Shown here piece by piece: positions 1 through 7,635 of a stretch of DNA of 25,389 bases. Positions within the stretch are counted from its first letter, which is position 1; each line of letters starts with the position of its first letter. Location: the NCBI GenBank assembly GCA_964515905.1, contig CAZEWK010000104.1, positions 1 to 25,389 of the forward strand, given 5' to 3'. Below the pieces are notes generated by a model. That model did no database searches, was not told the origin of the DNA, and saw only the letters and a program-made list of their open reading frames with translations. The translations under genes were made by a program, and so were the position numbers. The DNA is from GCA-2712985 sp964515905 (lineage in GTDB: Bacteria > Pseudomonadota > Alphaproteobacteria > UBA7887).

Positions 1-96
1 AATTTCCGAATGAGCTTTAGTGATTGCATCCGCAATACTGTTTTTCTGTTGTCGGTCCAACAGGCCTTCCCCGGCAGTACATGTGTAAGTTGGCAC
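1..96 (-). CDS. 4-oxalocrotonate tautomerase-like protein (5' part only)
   Basis: The minus strand reads 32 codons from a GTG at 94-96 to the window edge, beginning VPTYTCTAGEGLL and continuing with an amphipathic helix (QQKNSIADAITKAHSEI). This matches the N-terminus of the tautomerase superfamily, in which the Pro after the removed initiator is the catalytic base. The wording is closest to the cis-CaaD/Tautomerase_3-like branch. A GGGAG ribosome site lies six bases before the GTG and supports this start. Such enzymes ketonise enols or hydrate unsaturated acids, which suits the catabolic genes to the right, but they are separated by an opposite-strand oxygenase fragment. Family call is fairly firm; the substrate is unknown because most of the gene is missing. 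Confidence 0.7.
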   Translation of the reverse strand, partial: MPTYTCTAGEGLLDRQQKNSIADAITKAHSEI

Positions 97-223
97 TTAA
101 TTCTCCCTTTGGATCTGTTGATTGTCTAAATACTTCAGACCAACTTTTCTTTACCGGACTGTAACAAATTGAACAACAATTCTTTGGATACTAGCATAGT
201 ACAAAATTAGATTCTGAGCTTAA

Positions 224-565
224 ATGTCGTTAGCTTCCAGTCCCATACTTAAACGTTCTACGATTGCAATCGCCTTCGTATGTCCCATTCTAGCGGCACA
301 TTCCATCCAGCCCGCTAATTCCCTGGTGAGTGGCGTCATATATCTCAAAGTACCAGAAAAAGAAGGGAACGACGGATCTATAGAATTTAGCCTACATGGG
401 AAAGAGCTGCCGATTTTAGATCCAGGATACCCAAAGAAAATGTATCGAGTTTCTGAGGGTGATATTATAATGTTTCCATCTTCTTTATTCCACAGGACAA
501 CGCCATTTTACTCAGATTCGAAACGACTCTGCATTGCATTTGATATGGTTCCTGTGGAAACCTAA
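224..565 (+). pseudogene. Truncated 2OG-Fe(II) oxygenase (C-terminal jelly-roll half)
   Basis: Residues about 30-113 match the C-terminal half of the 2OG-FeII_Oxy_5-type oxygenases often fused to TPRs in marine bacteria: SGVIYLKVP, GSIEFSLHG, then GDIIMFPSSLFHRTTPF with the distal Fe-ligand His, and KRLCIAFDMVP with the 2OG-binding Arg. Normally a longer N-terminal domain and an HxH/D-type ligand precede SGV. Here that site reads HSIQP and is preceded by about 29 residues resembling nothing I know, so the first Fe ligand and the N-terminal strands are missing or altered. The 113-aa length is far below the family norm. I read it as a gene remnant rather than a working enzyme. The ATG has no clear ribosome site (upstream TGAGCTTAA). 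Confidence 0.6.
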
Positions 566-615
566 ATCCTTTCCACGCTGGAAAGCTACTCCCGCATTCA
601 TTTTCTTAACATGAA

Positions 616-1797
616 TTATTGATATGCAACTTCCGCATTTGTAAAAGCAACTTCCAAATCCTCTCGTATTGCATCGATATCCGCGCAAACAGCGTAACGC
701 AGATAGTTTGAGAAATGGACACCCACTACTCCAGTCTTTTCAATCATCAAAAAATTAAACTCTTCTGAACTGGAGATCTGTTTTCCGAATGCGCGGTCAG
801 GAGTTTCCCACAGCGTATAAAAACCAGCACAAGGTTGAATCGCGAGCTGCATCCCGCAGTTTGTCAATATATCGGAAAGTATGGCCAACCGGCGTTTATA
901 CATAAGCTTATACTCCTGTATACCTTTCTGGTCTTCTTCAAGAGCAGCAAGAACTCCTACAGCCATGGGTGCAACGAACCCTGCATCACTTTTCCCTTTG
1001 ACTTCTTTAAGGTCTCCAATGAAATCTTTTGATCCAACCATTGCTCCAACATGCCAGCCCGTGCCATTCCCTATCAATTTGGCAGCGGTAAAACCTTCGC
1101 ACCAGGACAAATCAGGATAACCCACCGCTATTTTTGTTAGTGTTGAGCAATCTTCCGTGTGACTCAATGATATATAAGCTGCATCATTAAAAATACGAAT
1201 ATCATTTTCACTACAATATTGGCACAGTGCCTGAAACCATTCCGCATCCGCAATTTGTCCCGACGGATTATGCGGATAATTTGTCATTATTAAACTCGTT
1301 CCGTTAGGAATATCATCAACCGAAAATCTAAATTTATTGTCAGAAGTTAATGGAAGAGCTTGATGCGTCACCTTTGGATGAAATGCGCACCAATTAGCAG
1401 GAATGGGATATCCTGGTTTACTCATAGTAGCGACCACTAACTCCTCTGTCGCACAACCGCATGCAAGGGGTAACAACCCTAAAATTGGTTTAATACCCGA
1501 AATTGGCAAATAATCTACCTCTTCCAGTGAAATTTTCTCCCTTAAATGAGCATTGATAAATCGTATAGAGAAGTCTGGAACTGCCGGGCTATCATTGTAT
1601 TGATAAGCATGCATTGTTTCCTCTTCACTCAATATTGCAACGCTCGCGGCTTTCCGGGCAGATTTCAACGCTGGACCTCTAGGTTCTCCTATGGAAAGAT
1701 CGAGTAACCTCTGACCACGCGTAAGAGCTTGGCTTCTCTTAGCACGAATTTGTTGGAAAACATTCGTTCCTCCTGCCGTTAATTTTGAACGACGCAT
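616..1797 (-). CDS. PLP-dependent aminotransferase, class I/II (divergent)
   Basis: A 393-aa fold-type I aminotransferase. Visible landmarks are the substrate-side HAYQY near 64-68, the NYPHNPSG motif at 173-180, the PLP-pyridine Asp in FNDAAY (D205, Y208), the Schiff-base lysine K240 in TAAKLIGNGTGWHVG, and a C-terminal YLRYAV whose Arg would bind the substrate carboxylate. The overall style is that of the LL-diaminopimelate/aspartate aminotransferase-like group. Unusually, the SxSK box is TAAK and the phosphate-binding Arg of GxR is His (H249). A strong GGAGGTGG site sits 6 bases before the ATG. It is the last gene of the minus-strand catabolic set, 171 bp after the CoA-transferase. It probably converts an amino acid to a keto acid; the substrate is not assignable. 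Confidence 0.85.
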   Translation of the reverse strand: MRRSKLTAGGTNVFQQIRAKRSQALTRGQRLLDLSIGEPRGPALKSARKAASVAILSEEETMHAYQYNDSPAVPDFSIRFINAHLREKISLEEVDYLPISGIKPILGLLPLACGCATEELVVATMSKPGYPIPANWCAFHPKVTHQALPLTSDNKFRFSVDDIPNGTSLIMTNYPHNPSGQIADAEWFQALCQYCSENDIRIFNDAAYISLSHTEDCSTLTKIAVGYPDLSWCEGFTAAKLIGNGTGWHVGAMVGSKDFIGDLKEVKGKSDAGFVAPMAVGVLAALEEDQKGIQEYKLMYKRRLAILSDILTNCGMQLAIQPCAGFYTLWETPDRAFGKQISSSEEFNFLMIEKTGVVGVHFSNYLRYAVCADIDAIREDLEVAFTNAEVAYQ

Positions 1798-1968
1798 CTA
1801 CACCACCTCCCACTTCATAGTTCCATCCCAGCCATATCGTTACCTATTTATTCTGATAGTACGTCCCGTGGTAGACAGTGTCTTTCCCTAGTATATTCCT
1901 CTTAGCTCCTTATGGCACATCTTGTATTACAGAAGGAATTCGCTATTTCGTCTGAAACTACCTAAGGT

Positions 1969-2652
1969 TCACAGAGCCACATCACAAAGATTCGCCGAAA
2001 TATCCAATGGCGCATCGGTAAATGCCATAACCTCGTCCACAGTTATACCAGGAGCCGTTTCGTCCAAACGGTAGCCTTTTTCGGTAACAGAAATAACAGC
2101 CATATCGGTAAATATTTTTCCTACACATGCGAGTGTCGTTACAGGATACGTTAATGTTTTAGTAAGTTTTGGTATTCCAGCCTTTGTAATATGCGTCATC
2201 ATAACAAACACAGTATTAGCACCGGTCGCAATATCCATAGCTCCCCCAATATTACCAGTGGAATTGTCTGGCAGCCGCCAGTTCGCTAAATCACCATTGT
2301 CGGCGACTTGATACGCCCCGAGCACCGCACAATTAAGGCGTCCACCCCGAGCCAACGCGAACGAATCCGCATGATTTACCAGCGCCGCACCTGCAATTAA
2401 TGTTGCTAAGTTATCACCCGCATCTATCAAATCGTTGTCTTCATCATGGGAGGCAGGCGGCGGACCCATACCGATAATTCCGTTCTCACTATGAAAAATA
2501 ATATCCTGCTCTGGCGTTACATATTTCGTTGTCAGTAGTGGCATACCTATACCGAGATTAACTACCCAACCTGCCTGCAAGTCAGCAGCGACGCGTTTCG
2601 CAATAGTGTTCCGACTTAAAAGTCGATCATACGGGACCGGTGTTGTTCTCAC
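1969..2652 (-). CDS. 3-oxoacid-type CoA-transferase, subunit B
   Basis: The beta subunit of a class I CoA-transferase (PcaJ/ScoB/AtoA family), which moves CoA from succinyl- or acetyl-CoA to a keto acid. It shows VNLGIGMPLL near the N-terminus, the catalytic Glu in SENGIIGMGP, GGAMDIATGA, and the typical C-terminal TDMAVISVTEKGYRLDETAPG. I place the start at the GTG at 2650-2652, which overlaps the TGA of subunit A (GTGA), giving 227 aa and translational coupling. An in-frame TTG at 2685 would add 11 residues that do not resemble the family. Both subunits are intact and adjacent, so the enzyme should be functional. Sequence alone does not separate 3-oxoadipate from succinyl-CoA:acetoacetate specificity. 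Confidence 0.92.
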   Translation of the reverse strand: MRTTPVPYDRLLSRNTIAKRVAADLQAGWVVNLGIGMPLLTTKYVTPEQDIIFHSENGIIGMGPPPASHDEDNDLIDAGDNLATLIAGAALVNHADSFALARGGRLNCAVLGAYQVADNGDLANWRLPDNSTGNIGGAMDIATGANTVFVMMTHITKAGIPKLTKTLTYPVTTLACVGKIFTDMAVISVTEKGYRLDETAPGITVDEVMAFTDAPLDISANLCDVAL

Positions 2653-3326
2653 TCTATAAAGTTCCCTGTGTCTATTACATAACAATCAACATATATGCCT
2701 GGTGTTACAACTTCTGTTGGATTGATATCCCCCAGGCTCACTTCCTTATTGATTAGTGCAACCGTGTAACGAGCTGCCATTGCCATCAACGGATTAAAAT
2801 TTCGGGCGGCCTGCCGGTAGGTTAGGTTGCCCCGTGGGTCCGCTTTGTTGGCTTTTATCAAAGCGATATCGGCATGAAGCGGCTTCTCCAATACATAGGT
2901 CTTACCCTCCACTTCTATGTGAGGCTTTCCTTTCGCTATTTCCGTTCCCAAAGCAGTCGGCGTTAAGAACCCACCCAGTCCCGAACCCGCATTGCGGATT
3001 CTCTCAGCCAATGTGCCCTGGGGAACTAATTCGAGTTCAATTTTGCCAGAATGATAGAGGTTTCTGAATATCGCAGAATCACGTGCGTACGGAAAAGTAC
3101 AAATAACTTTCCTAACAGCCCCACATTTGAGGACCTCCGCCATGGGGCTATCATCCTCACCTCCTCCGTTCGCTACTATTGTGAGGTCCTTTAATCCCAT
3201 TTCTACCAATCCCAAGATTAATGAAACCGGTACCCCAGCCCGGCCAAAGCCGCCAAAAAAAATTACGTCACCATCTTTGACTAAACCCAAAGCAGTTGAA
3301 ATGTTAGGTGCTCTTTTTTGTCGCAT
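2649..3326 (-). CDS. 3-oxoacid-type CoA-transferase, subunit A
   Basis: The alpha subunit, 225 aa, partner of the subunit B gene that overlaps its stop codon. It shows the CoA-binding loop GGFGRAGVP near residues 25-33, VANGGGEDDSPMAEV, the QGTLAERIRNAGSGLGGF stretch and FLTPTALGTEIAKGK, followed by ADIALIKANKADPRGNL. All are standard for SCOT/PcaI-type subunits, and length is normal. The ATG at 3324-3326 has only a weak ribosome site (AGGA). The complex would activate a keto acid to its CoA thioester, the natural step before thiolytic cleavage. No thiolase gene lies in the window, so that step must be encoded elsewhere. Confidence 0.93.
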   Translation of the reverse strand: MRQKRAPNISTALGLVKDGDVIFFGGFGRAGVPVSLILGLVEMGLKDLTIVANGGGEDDSPMAEVLKCGAVRKVICTFPYARDSAIFRNLYHSGKIELELVPQGTLAERIRNAGSGLGGFLTPTALGTEIAKGKPHIEVEGKTYVLEKPLHADIALIKANKADPRGNLTYRQAARNFNPLMAMAARYTVALINKEVSLGDINPTEVVTPGIYVDCYVIDTGNFIE

Positions 3327-3401
3327 TGTCCTATTACCGTGATTTTACTTTTTATATCCGCGCTGTAACTCACCCCAACCGCCCAGCACCAGAAACGACT
3401 T

Positions 3402-4652
3402 CTACACAAATCGATCAATACGAAAAGGTGACAAATCAACCTCTATATTACCGTCAGATGCTAGTTCCGTAATAATTTTTCCACTGATTGCGGCCATTGT
3501 CAGGCCAAGATGACCGTGCCCAAACGCCCAATATAAATTTCGTCTTTCTGGATCTCTACCGAGTACGGGCAAACTATCAGGTAGAGATGGCCTGTAGCCC
3601 ATCCACCGCTCAGATCCTGTTGTATTAAGTCCAGGCACAAAATCTTTAGCAAGCTCCGCAAGTATATCAGCTCTATCCCAATAAGGAGGCAGGTCAAGTC
3701 CCCCAAATTCGACTGTACCAGCAAGACGGATACCCCCAGTCATTGGTACAATTCCAAAGTGGTGATCACCCGCAACAATTGGCCGGCGCATCTCGATATC
3801 AGGGTTAGGTAACCATAAATGATATCCACGTTCAGTATCTAACGGAACTCTTGCACCAACTAATTTAGTGAAGGCTTTTGAATGAGCTCCGGCGGCAACC
3901 ACCAAAGATTCTACATCATAAGTTCCTTGTTCTGTGATCAAATTTGTAACTGCTCCATCTTGACCAACCTGAATATTGCGAACATTTTCTTTGATAAATT
4001 TTCCACCGTTTCTTCGAAAATATTTAAACAGATACTGCGATAAATGAAGTGGGTAGGTAATTGAATTAGCGTTTGGAGTGAAAACACCACCATACAATTT
4101 GGGAGACAATGCAGGCTCAAGTTGTCGTAACTCGTTTATGGTCAAGTCTTCAAGTTGGGAACCTCTCCGGCGTCTTAGTTCGTGGATGGTCTGAGCCGCA
4201 TCCCATGCTTCTTTGCGGTGATAAACGTGAAGCTCTCCAGACTCTCTCCAGAGTTCTTGCGCACTCACGGCCTCCACTAATTCGGTCCATGCCTCGTTCG
4301 AGCGGTCAAGAAGGGAGGCAAGAGCCATAGAGATTTGTTCTACTCTCTTTGGGCGGGCGGCTAATACAAATCGTAGTAACCATGGAGCTATCCTGTGAAG
4401 GTACTGCCAACGAACAACTAACGGTCCTTTAGAGTTTAAAAGCATACTTGGAACAGTGCGCAGAATCCCGGGCGTTGCTATGGGTACCACTGCATCTATT
4501 TGTATCAACCCTCCATTTCCAAAAGACGTACCCATACCAGGGTCCAATCGATCGACCAAAACAACCCTATGCCCCTTCCGCTGCAGTGACACAGCACAGC
4601 ACAGGCCCACCACTCCCGCCCCTAAGACAGTAAATACCTTCTCTTGCGGCAT
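3402..4652 (-). CDS. FAD-dependent D-amino-acid dehydrogenase-like oxidoreductase (DadA-like)
   Basis: A 416-aa DAO-family flavoprotein. The N-terminal dinucleotide fold is VLGAGVVGLCCAVSLQRKGHRVVLVD (GxGxxG at residues 11-16), followed by GTSFGNGGL as in DadA. A central substrate domain with VVAAGAHSKAF follows. The C-terminus shows RWMGYRPSLPDSLPVLGRD and FGHGHLGLTMAAISG, both closing the FAD site. DadA-type enzymes oxidise D-amino acids or cyclic imino acids such as D-hydroxyproline to keto or imino acids, passing electrons to the respiratory chain. With an aldolase/deaminase-family gene and CoA-transferase beside it, it probably performs the oxidative entry step. The substrate is inferred only at class level. 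Confidence 0.88.
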   Translation of the reverse strand: MPQEKVFTVLGAGVVGLCCAVSLQRKGHRVVLVDRLDPGMGTSFGNGGLIQIDAVVPIATPGILRTVPSMLLNSKGPLVVRWQYLHRIAPWLLRFVLAARPKRVEQISMALASLLDRSNEAWTELVEAVSAQELWRESGELHVYHRKEAWDAAQTIHELRRRRGSQLEDLTINELRQLEPALSPKLYGGVFTPNANSITYPLHLSQYLFKYFRRNGGKFIKENVRNIQVGQDGAVTNLITEQGTYDVESLVVAAGAHSKAFTKLVGARVPLDTERGYHLWLPNPDIEMRRPIVAGDHHFGIVPMTGGIRLAGTVEFGGLDLPPYWDRADILAELAKDFVPGLNTTGSERWMGYRPSLPDSLPVLGRDPERRNLYWAFGHGHLGLTMAAISGKIITELASDGNIEVDLSPFRIDRFV

Positions 4653-4720
4653 GGCTCTTAATAATTACGAATTAGGTTGAGTCATCGCAATGGAATAACT
4701 CAACGACATTATGTAGGCAC

Positions 4721-5020
4721 TCATTTTTCTACCCCTTCAACCACCATCAGTGCCGCATTTGAACCGGCCTGCCGGAGCTTAACTAGTTCAGCATATTCAT
4801 TTGAATGATACCATTCCACTGCTCTCTCATAGTTTTCAAAACGAATAATTACTGTTCGATCGCCGAGCGGTTTCAAGCCCTCAAGACCCATTTGCTTTCC
4901 ACCCCTCGCCAAATACTCTCCTCCAAACCCTTCTGTTACTATAGGAACTTGGGACCTATATTTTTCAAATGCTACTGCATCGGTAACATCTACATGACTT
5001 ATCACATAACCAAACGGCAT
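4721..5020 (-). CDS. DUF1330 family protein
   Basis: A 99-aa single-domain protein of the ferredoxin-like dimeric alpha/beta-barrel type. Family landmarks are VISHVDVTDAVAFEKYRSQVP, GGEYLARGGK, DRTVIIRFENYERAVEWYHSNEY and a C-terminal SNAALMVVEGV. Members have no well-defined reaction, but they recur beside catabolic enzymes and may act as small lyases, isomerases or ligand binders. The ATG has a good AAAGGAG site eight bases upstream. It sits between the DadA-like gene (68-bp gap) and the DHDPS-like gene (185-bp gap) on the same strand, so it is probably co-transcribed with one or both. Confidence 0.85.
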   Translation of the reverse strand: MPFGYVISHVDVTDAVAFEKYRSQVPIVTEGFGGEYLARGGKQMGLEGLKPLGDRTVIIRFENYERAVEWYHSNEYAELVKLRQAGSNAALMVVEGVEK

Positions 5021-5205
5021 GATAATAACTCCTTTTTCAATCAGGATGGGCCGGAAAGTCTACGCTAGAATAAAATAAGCAAAGCCTGAGTAGCACATGG
5101 CTCTTGATCCTTTCAGATTACAAGATCATACACCTCCAAATGCTTCCTTTGGCTGAGTAGTCGATCTGAAAAAGTAGAGTCGCTTTCACGGTATCAATCT
5201 ATGAT

Positions 5206-6138
5206 TTACTTCCCCCAACGTAAGGCAAGTATGTCTAATTCAGTTGCGTATTTTATTAGCTGGTTCCTAGTTTCGGGATGCAATGCTTCCAAAGGGTGTC
5301 GGACGGTGTCATGTTGGATTACACCACCTTCCATCATCGCAGTCTTTGCAGCTTTTAAGCCGCATTGTCGGTTTTCAAAGTTGATGAGGGGCAGAATAGT
5401 GTTGTACGTCTCGGCAGCTCCCTCTGGATCCCCACTAAGATAGCCGTGAACGACCGGATGTATCAGTTCTGGTAATAAGGCGCTAGGCATTGTCCCTGTC
5501 GCTCCGGCCCTGAGATCAGCCATCAGAGTAATGGATTCTTCCCCGTCAAATGGTCCTTGGATGTCATTGCCACCGGTATTGATCAAGTCCCGTAATTTTC
5601 CAGCGGCGCCTGGAACTTCAATTTTAAAATAACAAATTTGTGGTAATTGCTGTGCCAACTTTGCTAAGAACTCCACGGACATCTGTACCCCACTTAATGG
5701 AGCGTCTTGCACCATTATTGGTACCGAAATTGCCCCGGCTAGAGACTGGAAATAATCAAAATTTCCTGATTCTGACGCTTTTAATCCAGTTCCGTGGTAA
5801 GGCGGCATGACCATAATCATGTCGGCTCCAATTGACTCGGCCTTTTGTGCCCTTTCAACCGAGACTCGTGTACTAAAATGACTGCAAGTAGCGATGACAG
5901 GAACCCGCCCTGCAATATGCTCTATACAAGTCTTGAGAAGTAGATCTCTTTCTACGTCCGTTAGCAAAAACTGTTCTGAATAATTTGCCAAAATACAGAT
6001 GCCATCGACGTTCTGATCGATCATACAATCCAATACTCGCTTTTGTCCCTCGAAATCTACAGTTTGATCCTCTTTGAAGGGCGTTGGTGCAATTGGGAAA
6101 ACACCATTGTACGGTCGTATTTGCGAAGATGGGGACAT
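5206..6138 (-). CDS. Dihydrodipicolinate synthase/N-acetylneuraminate lyase family protein
   Basis: A 310-aa class I aldolase-fold (TIM barrel) enzyme. The N-terminal GVFPIAPTPF, a degenerate GxxGE-like turn (LANYSEQFLLTDVERD), MVMPPYHG, and the Schiff-base lysine K172 in CYFKIEVPGA mark the family. It is not biosynthetic DapA: the catalytic Tyr segment (usually YNxPxRT) is QDAPLSG at 144-150. Relatives cleave or dehydrate sugar acids, or deaminate pyrroline-4-hydroxy-2-carboxylate. GGAG five bases before the ATG supports the start. It is the first gene of the minus-strand cluster and faces the isocitrate-lyase-family gene across a 388-bp divergent region. The reaction is unassigned; a keto-acid aldolase, dehydratase or deaminase role is inferred. 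Confidence 0.85.
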   Translation of the reverse strand: MSPSSQIRPYNGVFPIAPTPFKEDQTVDFEGQKRVLDCMIDQNVDGICILANYSEQFLLTDVERDLLLKTCIEHIAGRVPVIATCSHFSTRVSVERAQKAESIGADMIMVMPPYHGTGLKASESGNFDYFQSLAGAISVPIMVQDAPLSGVQMSVEFLAKLAQQLPQICYFKIEVPGAAGKLRDLINTGGNDIQGPFDGEESITLMADLRAGATGTMPSALLPELIHPVVHGYLSGDPEGAAETYNTILPLINFENRQCGLKAAKTAMMEGGVIQHDTVRHPLEALHPETRNQLIKYATELDILALRWGK

Positions 6139-6526
6139 TATTGCTCCAATTAGTTACGAGAGATAATAGGGCGTAAAAACGTTCAACCTTTAGCTACGTT
6201 GTTTCAACTTAACATGGCTCTAAAATAACTTCTAAATTGAAATACGATAACTACTTGTTTGCATTTGTCTACTGGAAGCACTTTCTTTTTTTCTAGATAC
6301 CCTCCCAGGATATTAATAATTAGAAATAAAAAGTAAATTTCCTTAAACATAACGTCTTATTATTAGAAAAGTAAATTTAAGGGAGGTAATCCAACCGGAC
6401 GCCAGATCATCGGCATAACAAAAAATCTATAATCTGAAAAACATATTCGCTGCATGACCTACAGATTTGAACAGGCTATAGTGAACTTCGGCCAAATGAA
6501 ATGTTTACTATCCAAAGGATATGATC
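6139..6526. promoter_or_regulatory. Divergent AT-rich intergenic region
   Basis: This 388-bp stretch separates two divergent catabolic genes and should hold both promoters. It is AT-rich between about 6220 and 6380. Visible structure: AGTAAATTT occurs twice (near 6330 and 6370), with CCTTAA and TTAAGG as inverted partners, and GGAGGTAATCCAACCG at 6382-6397 resembles the complement of the 16S rRNA 3' end. An AAAGGA ribosome site at 6514-6519 serves the plus-strand gene. No transcription-factor gene lies nearby, and I could not place convincing -35/-10 pairs. Confidence 0.4.
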
Positions 6527-7390
6527 ATGACCCCACCCGATCGCCTTCGCGCTTTGTTGTCCCAGCCCAACTTTATTGTGATGCCAGGCATCTGGGATGG
6601 GTTAAGCGCCAAACTTGCAGCCGCTGCTGGATTCGAAACAGCATTCCTTTCTGGCTCGTGCGTCTCAGCCGGCCGTTTGGGTGGACCCGACTTAGATCTT
6701 TTTTCTTTCGGTGAAATGTTTGATTCTTTTAACATGGTTCGCGGCACCGCTCCCGAGACCCTGGTACTGGCAGACGGGGATCATGGCCACGGCAACGCCA
6801 TGAACGTCCAGAGAACCGTAAGAAGTTATGGCCGTGCTGGTTCAGCCGCAGTTCTCATTGAGGACAAAATAACCCCACGCGCCTTGACCGCAGCTGGCAA
6901 ACCCTGCCTGCCACGCGAAGAGGCACGCATGAAGATTCGAGCAGCAGTCGATGCGGCTAAGGAGTCTGGCATTCTTATCCTGGCCCGTACTGATTGCCGT
7001 CCAACGCAAGGTATTGACGAAGCCGTCGCTCGGATTGAGATGTTTGTAGAAGAAGGTGCCGACATATTACTTCTCGACTCTCCTGCCGATGAAGAGGAAA
7101 TTCACCGGGCCGTTAAAGCGGCTGGGGAACTACCCTCGTTGGTAGTTCTTGCTCCGGGGTTACCACGTGCTACGCCGACACAAACCGAAGCGGCAACAAT
7201 GGGTTTTAAAATTGGGGTCTATCCGACTGCTATGCTATCACCGGCGATTGCAGGAATGAACGCTGGGTTAGAGGCTTTGACTAACGGTGAACTCGAGGCC
7301 GCCAACGCAATGGATCCATCCGACTTACGGCAAACACTTGGATATTCCGACTACGATGCAGAAGCAAAAAGATTTATCGCGGAAAAGTAA
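6527..7390 (+). CDS. Isocitrate lyase/PEP mutase family enzyme (oxaloacetate decarboxylase/2-methylisocitrate lyase-like)
   Basis: A TIM-barrel enzyme of the ICL/PEPM superfamily. Landmarks are VMPGIWDGLSAKLAAAAGF, the Mg-binding ADGDHGHGNAMNVQRTV (canonical ADxDtGyGn; Asp at about 83 and 85), IEDKITPR, and LILARTDC. The PEP-mutase signature EDKxxxxxNS is not met, since the residues after EDK are ITPRALTAAGK. It also lacks the KKCGH loop of true isocitrate/methylisocitrate lyases. It is therefore more likely an oxaloacetate-decarboxylase-like or C-C lyase member. I chose the second ATG (6527), seven bases after AAAGGA, over the ATG at 6521, giving 287 aa. Its GC content looks higher than that of the minus-strand neighbours. 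A 245-bp gap leads to the ThDP enzyme on the same strand. Confidence 0.85.
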   Translation: MTPPDRLRALLSQPNFIVMPGIWDGLSAKLAAAAGFETAFLSGSCVSAGRLGGPDLDLFSFGEMFDSFNMVRGTAPETLVLADGDHGHGNAMNVQRTVRSYGRAGSAAVLIEDKITPRALTAAGKPCLPREEARMKIRAAVDAAKESGILILARTDCRPTQGIDEAVARIEMFVEEGADILLLDSPADEEEIHRAVKAAGELPSLVVLAPGLPRATPTQTEAATMGFKIGVYPTAMLSPAIAGMNAGLEALTNGELEAANAMDPSDLRQTLGYSDYDAEAKRFIAEK

Positions 7391-7404
7391 GGGACTATCA
7401 ATTC

Positions 7405-7428
7405 ACAAACAAATTCCATTTGGTTTGT
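7405..7428 (+). terminator. Possible weak hairpin after the ICL-family gene
   Basis: ACAAACAAAT and ATTTgGTTTGT form a stem of ten pairs with one bulged G and a three-base loop, starting 15 bases after the stop codon. The stem is AT-rich and what follows is AATATCTTT rather than a clean T run, so termination would be inefficient at best. The separate promoter before the next gene is consistent with a transcript break here. Confidence 0.3.
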
Positions 7429-7580
7429 AATATCTTTGAACTACGTACGAAGATAGACTATTAGCCGTGGTAATACTGGCGCTGTATCCTCACATCCTAT
7501 CCCTTGAGCAATAGGTTCCAAGGAAACGCATGGGACCGCCTTCGATTAGCCTTTTTGCGTAAAGAGTATCCTGCGCCTGT

Positions 7581-7608
7581 TTGAAATAGATTTTGTGCTT
7601 TCTATAAG
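7581..7608 (+). promoter_or_regulatory. Candidate sigma-70 promoter for the ThDP enzyme gene
   Basis: TTGAAA at 7581-7586 and TATAAG at 7603-7608 are separated by 16 bases. Initiation would fall about 20 bases before the GTG start at 7636, just ahead of the AAGGGA ribosome site. Seen by eye only. Confidence 0.5.
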
Positions 7609-7635
7609 GTACTTAAAAAAATAAGGGACTAAAGA

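Noticed and set aside
3402..6138. Standard hydroxyproline degradation operon
   Set aside because: DadA-like and DHDPS-like genes fit, but no proline racemase/epimerase or ketoglutarate-semialdehyde dehydrogenase is present, and the DHDPS-like active site is atypical.
5206..6138. Biosynthetic dapA for lysine
   Set aside because: The catalytic Tyr segment is replaced and the gene sits in a catabolic cluster.
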